From: an uncultured Bacteroidales bacterium
Lineage (GTDB): Bacteria; Bacteroidota; Bacteroidia; Bacteroidales; FEN-979
Length of the DNA stretch: 32,511 nt
Assembly: GCA_903929315.1 (NCBI GenBank)
Contig: CAIYUC010000107.1
Location: forward strand, 1-32,511
Direction of reading: 5' to 3'
Under the pieces are notes generated by a model, which was given only the letters and a program-made list of their open reading frames with translations, ran no database searches and was not told the origin of the DNA. The position numbers and the translations under genes are program-made. Shown here in pieces: positions 29,338-32,511 of the stretch (the first letter of the stretch is position 1; the number at the start of each line of letters is the position of its first letter).

Positions 29338-30288
29338 TTATATTTTAAACTTTTTCAGATGTGCTCTTTTTACTTTATATGCCTTTTTCATCTCTTCAGG
29401 CAATTCTTCAAAACCTCTTTCATAAGGGAAGCTCCGGTCGACCGGTGGTAAATAATAGACACTGGGCCGTGTACCGAGCTCTTCCATATACCTGTAAGCG
29501 GATTTGTTCTTAACAAGTTCACTGAATCGTAAGGCTTCCACTCCGTTTGTCACGACATCCTCATTTTTGTCGCCAAAATAATAAACCCCGTTGGGACAGG
29601 CTGTAACACAGTCAGGTAAGATCCCGCTGACAAAGGAATCGGGACAAAAGTCGCATTTTCCCACGGTACCTATTTTCTGCGGGACACTGGATTCAGGAGA
29701 ATAGTTTGCTTCGGGTTTTAATCCCGGTTTCTTCCAGTTAAATACGCGCGAAGAATAGGGACAAGCTGCCATACAAAATTTACATCCGATACACCGTTCG
29801 TTATCTATAAGAACAACACCGTCTTCCCGTTTGAATGTCGCCCCTACAGGACAAACATTCACGCATGCAGGAGCATCGCAATGAAAACAGGGTTTTGGGA
29901 ACCAGTATGGCGACGTATCCTCCGAATCCTGCATGAGGAAAACTTTTATGTATTCCTGCCCCGGTTGCAGGAAATGCATTTTACTGCAGGCACTGACACA
30001 TTTTCTTGCATTCCTGCATTTTGAAAGGTCAATGACCATTACAAAATGGCGACCGGGAATTCCTTTCCTGACCTCTTTCGAAGTGGGTACCCCGCAACAA
30101 AGAGCATGTCCTCTGTCCACTTCCATGAGCTTTCCTTCGGGAGACAGCATTTTAACCTTGTCCCCTCCTGCCGGTTTATTCACTTTGGAGATGGCTGAAA
30201 GCACACTTCCTCCTCCTATCAATGCGCTGGCCCCGGCAGCTAAGCCCAGCTTGAGAAATTTCCTGCGGGAAGCATTTTTATTCTTCAT
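29338..30288 (-). CDS. Tat-exported ferredoxin subunit (PsrB/NrfC-like), copy 2
   Basis: A 316-residue paralogue of the FeS protein at 26135-27085 and of exactly the same length. Twin-arginine signal S7-R-R-K-F-L-K-L-G-L-A-A-G-A. The N-terminal cluster again lacks its second Cys (C91-R-N-A-R-K-C97-V-S-A-C101), with the same Ala, while the three other four-Cys motifs are complete (C-F-H-C, C-I-G-C-K-F-C, C-D-F-C). The paired extra cysteines differ (A-L-C64-C65-G here, C-H-E-C in the other copy). It is the first gene of the seven-gene operon. Upstream there are about 500 bases of non-coding DNA and then a divergent relA, so no catalytic subunit precedes it either. Confidence 0.93.
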   Translation of the reverse strand: MKNKNASRRKFLKLGLAAGASALIGGGSVLSAISKVNKPAGGDKVKMLSPEGKLMEVDRGHALCCGVPTSKEVRKGIPGRHFVMVIDLSKCRNARKCVSACSKMHFLQPGQEYIKVFLMQDSEDTSPYWFPKPCFHCDAPACVNVCPVGATFKREDGVVLIDNERCIGCKFCMAACPYSSRVFNWKKPGLKPEANYSPESSVPQKIGTVGKCDFCPDSFVSGILPDCVTACPNGVYYFGDKNEDVVTNGVEALRFSELVKNKSAYRYMEELGTRPSVYYLPPVDRSFPYERGFEELPEEMKKAYKVKRAHLKKFKI

Positions 30289-30406
30289 CTTTTTGGATTA
30301 TTTGTTTCCCTTATTCAAAATCCGTTCTTTTTATAACTTATAACAACTGCTGAAATAGCAATTGATGGCATCAAAGCAAGATTGGATCTCGAGAATTTTG
30401 GGTGGT

Positions 30407-30414
30407 CAAAACTA
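30407..30414 (-). promoter_or_regulatory. candidate minus-7 box for the electron-transfer operon
   Basis: TAGTTTTG on the minus strand (30414-30407) matches TAnnTTTG and would give a leader of about 110 bases before the ATG at 30288. No TTG at a normal distance, so support is limited. Confidence 0.3.
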
Positions 30415-30769
30415 CTCTTTTAACTATTTCATTTTCCTGGAACAAACCGGTTATATATACAGAATAAACAGGATATCTTTCCTTCAAATCACCGGGATAT
30501 ATCAAAAATAGATTGATATAGTTCAATTCATTAATCTCTTCGAAGTATAATAGAGTGAAAATCCACATAGTAAAAATACAAAAACAAATAATATATAATA
30601 TTCCTTTTATAGCTGAATCTTTTTTGATGTGCTGATTTATGTTTTTTTTAGCATATTAATGTTTATAATTTGCCTTTTGCCTTTTGAATTTTAAATGCTT
30701 AATCAGGTTAGTACCTGTGACGCATCATCTGTTTCCCTATTGGGCACTCTATATAATCAGCATTCATTG

Positions 30770-30777
30770 TACCTTTG
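30770..30777 (+). promoter_or_regulatory. minus-7 box upstream of relA
   Basis: TACCTTTG, followed by CA as at the helicase promoter. It implies a transcript start near 30784, about 17 bases before the ATG at 30801. The nearest TTG (30740-30742) is 27 bases away, so the minus-33 region is poor. Confidence 0.45.
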
Positions 30778-30800
30778 CATTGGAATAATTTCCCTGATCC

Positions 30801-32511
30801 ATGGAAAACGAAGTGAATACAGCGCTTTCTGAACAGAAATTGGAGCAGCTCCTGTCGCCTGCACAAATGGCAGGGGAATCGGAAATCATCCGTAATGCAT
30901 ATGATCAGCTGTCGGAATTTTACCTCCGTAAAAAAAAGCCGGAGTATCTCATCATGGCATTGGAAAACGCCTTGATCATAGTGGCCGAACTGAACCTCTC
31001 CGCTGAACCCGTTCTTGCGATTTTTCTTAAACCCCTTGCGGATAAAGGGGCATTAACAAAAGAACTTATAGAAAAAGTGTACGGTACGGCTGTTTGGGAG
31101 ATCATCTCCGGCTTGCAGAAGATCGACCGGCTCGATACCACTAAATCCACTTCCCATGCGGAGAATTTCATCAAACTCCTGGTAACTCTCTCGGATGATA
31201 TCCGCGTGATCCTGATACGTCTTGGCCGGCAGCTTTATGAGGTACGGCATCTCAGTAAAAATATTGAGGATAAACAAAACCTCATTTGTGAGGAGACGGC
31301 TTTGCTTTATGTTCCGATCGCCCATCGTATCGGGTTATACCGGATCAAAACAGAAATGGAAGACCGTGTCATGCGTTTTTCCGATCCGGAAACCTATTTA
31401 CAGCTTGAACATAAAATCCGGGAAACACAGAAGGACCGTGATCAATATGCTGCAGCTTTTATAAAGCCGATCGAACTACGGTTGAGAGAAAATGGGTTCG
31501 ATTGCGAGATCAAAAACCGTATCAAGTCCATCCCGTCGATCCATAAGAAAATGCTGGCCCAGAAAGTGGAATTCGAACGGGTTTATGATCTCTTTGCTAT
31601 CCGGATCATCATCAAAAACAGCGTCGAAAATGAAAAAGCCGACTGCTGGAAGGTTTATTCTCTGGTCACGGATATCTATACCCCCAATCCACGCCGTTTG
31701 CGCGACTGGATATCCTTTCCGAAATCTACAGGATACGAATCCCTTCACACGACAGTAATTGGTCAGGAAGGCCGGTGGGTGGAGGTCCAGATACGTACTC
31801 TGCGCATGGATGAAATCGCTGAAAAAAGCTTTGCCGCGCATTGGAAATATAAGTCAGGTGAAAACAGCGATCCGAAACCTGCATTCTATGCTGCGATCCG
31901 TGAAATGCTTGAAAAACCGGTTCAATCTTCCCGGGAAATAACTGCCAATCTTGAAAAACGTGCTTTGTATACGGACGAGATCTTCATTTTCACCCCCAAA
32001 GGCGATTTAAAGAAACTGAAGACAGGTTACACCGTCCTTGATTTTGCCTTTGAGGTCCATACGACGATCGGCTCGACATGTACCGGCGCCATTGTGAATG
32101 GGAAAATGGTTCCATTGAAACATGTCCTTCAGAATGGTGATACTGTCAGGATCCTTACTTCCAAAACGCAAAAGCCGAACCATGAATGGCTTGAGTTCGT
32201 GAAGGGCCCGCGTGTCATCGCAAGGATTAAGCATGCATTGAAAATGGAATCTTATAAGGACTCTGACTGGGGTAAAGAGATCATCAAAAACAAGGTGATC
32301 CAGTTAGGTTTTGAGTTCAAGGATACGGTTATCAATACACTGGTCGATTATTTCCAGTGTAAAAATTACCTGGATCTGTATCAACGGTTCGGAGAAGGAA
32401 AACTGGATCCGATGAAGATCAAGAAAGCCCTGACAGAACCGGAGCCGGAAACCCTGGCAGTAAGCCCTGTAAAAGAAGAGCCCATTCCTGTGAAAATTGC
32501 TGAGGGACTGA
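30801..32511 (+). CDS. relA: RelA/SpoT-family (p)ppGpp synthetase with degenerate HD domain (partial, runs off window)
   Basis: Open from ATG 30801 to the window edge (570 codons, no stop), so the C-terminus is missing. It makes (p)ppGpp from ATP and GDP/GTP in the stringent response. The N-terminal HD hydrolase fold is inactive: where H-D-V-V-E-D-T is expected the sequence is F-L-K-P-L-A-D-K-G (75-83), and the usual L-A-D-R-L-H is L-G-R-Q-L-Y (141-146), so metal ligands are lost. The synthetase is intact: R-V-Y-D-L-F-A-I-R (260-268), R-L-R-D-W-I (299-304, the RxxD form), S-T-G-Y-E-S-L-H-T (309-317), V-E-V-Q-I-R-T (327-333), A-A-H-W-K-Y-K. A TGS domain follows (about 391-455). Bacteroidota typically have such a RelA beside a bifunctional homologue. 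Confidence 0.93.
   Translation, partial: MENEVNTALSEQKLEQLLSPAQMAGESEIIRNAYDQLSEFYLRKKKPEYLIMALENALIIVAELNLSAEPVLAIFLKPLADKGALTKELIEKVYGTAVWEIISGLQKIDRLDTTKSTSHAENFIKLLVTLSDDIRVILIRLGRQLYEVRHLSKNIEDKQNLICEETALLYVPIAHRIGLYRIKTEMEDRVMRFSDPETYLQLEHKIRETQKDRDQYAAAFIKPIELRLRENGFDCEIKNRIKSIPSIHKKMLAQKVEFERVYDLFAIRIIIKNSVENEKADCWKVYSLVTDIYTPNPRRLRDWISFPKSTGYESLHTTVIGQEGRWVEVQIRTLRMDEIAEKSFAAHWKYKSGENSDPKPAFYAAIREMLEKPVQSSREITANLEKRALYTDEIFIFTPKGDLKKLKTGYTVLDFAFEVHTTIGSTCTGAIVNGKMVPLKHVLQNGDTVRILTSKTQKPNHEWLEFVKGPRVIARIKHALKMESYKDSDWGKEIIKNKVIQLGFEFKDTVINTLVDYFQCKNYLDLYQRFGEGKLDPMKIKKALTEPEPETLAVSPVKEEPIPVKIAEGL

Larger units (their letters stand above)
30289..30800. other. non-coding gap between the FeS-NrfD operon and relA
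   Basis: About 510 AT-rich bases between divergent genes. It holds the candidate operon promoter (30407-30414), a TTTGCCTTTTGCCTTTTGAA short repeat (about 30669-30688) and the relA minus-7 box (30770-30777). A 65-codon minus-strand frame (30371-30568) has no recognisable features and is not called. Confidence 0.5.

Noticed and set aside
30371-30568. 65-codon minus-strand frame in the gap before relA
   Set aside because: No recognisable domain, and it would cover the candidate operon promoter; weak support only.

Overview
The window looks like chromosomal DNA from a member of the Bacteroidota, probably close to the Bacteroidales. The evidence is convergent. Several genes and the tRNA are preceded by the TAnnTTTG minus-7 box typical of this phylum. 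There is a DUF2723 (GT117) membrane protein with a C-terminal repeat region, a FISUMP-domain secreted protein carrying a type IX secretion-like sorting module, a RelA with a dead HD domain, and many of the short palindromic and short-period intergenic repeats common in Bacteroidota genomes. No phage, transposase, CRISPR or rRNA gene was found.

Layout. 1-700: a small conserved protein with an SH3/Tudor-like N-terminus, closed by a strong hairpin. 725-6285 (minus): a 5'-truncated gene remnant, a secreted serpin, a secreted FISUMP protein, and a compact cluster of two ICMT-like membrane methyltransferases, an SDR-fold protein lacking the YxxxK catalytic pair, and a class I SAM methyltransferase. 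6377-7587 (minus): a class D (OXA-type) beta-lactamase and a Cdd1-type helix-hairpin-helix protein. 7931-8005: tRNA-Val(CAC), with a promoter that overlaps the divergent promoter of a DEAD-box RNA helicase (8182-9387, TTG start). 9586-11658: an EF-G outside any ribosomal-protein operon. 11771-16496 (minus): a DUF2723 protein and a CoA-acylating aldehyde dehydrogenase related to the N-terminal half of AdhE.

16752-20687 (minus) is an AT-rich restriction-modification island in which four genes abut or overlap: an SPPY-type DNA methyltransferase, a GNAT-like acetyltransferase, an unrecognised Cys-rich protein with a possible nuclease motif, and a TdeIII/MjaII-type restriction endonuclease. Upstream of it lies about 1 kb of non-coding DNA packed with several repeat families.

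21683-30288 (minus) is the most interesting block: a seven-gene operon with a tandem duplication of a periplasmic electron-transfer module. Each copy has a Tat-exported four-cluster ferredoxin, an NrfD/PsrC quinone-reactive membrane subunit and a membrane-anchored Ig-like domain. In the upstream copy the NrfD and Ig parts are separate genes; in the downstream copy they are fused into one 746-residue protein. A monoheme cytochrome c and a DUF2339 membrane protein follow. No molybdopterin catalytic subunit is present. In both ferredoxins the N-terminal cluster has Ala in place of the second Cys. The module probably passes electrons between quinol and cytochrome c or an unknown periplasmic partner (inference).

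30801 to the end (plus): a RelA-type (p)ppGpp synthetase with a degenerate HD hydrolase domain, cut off by the window edge.
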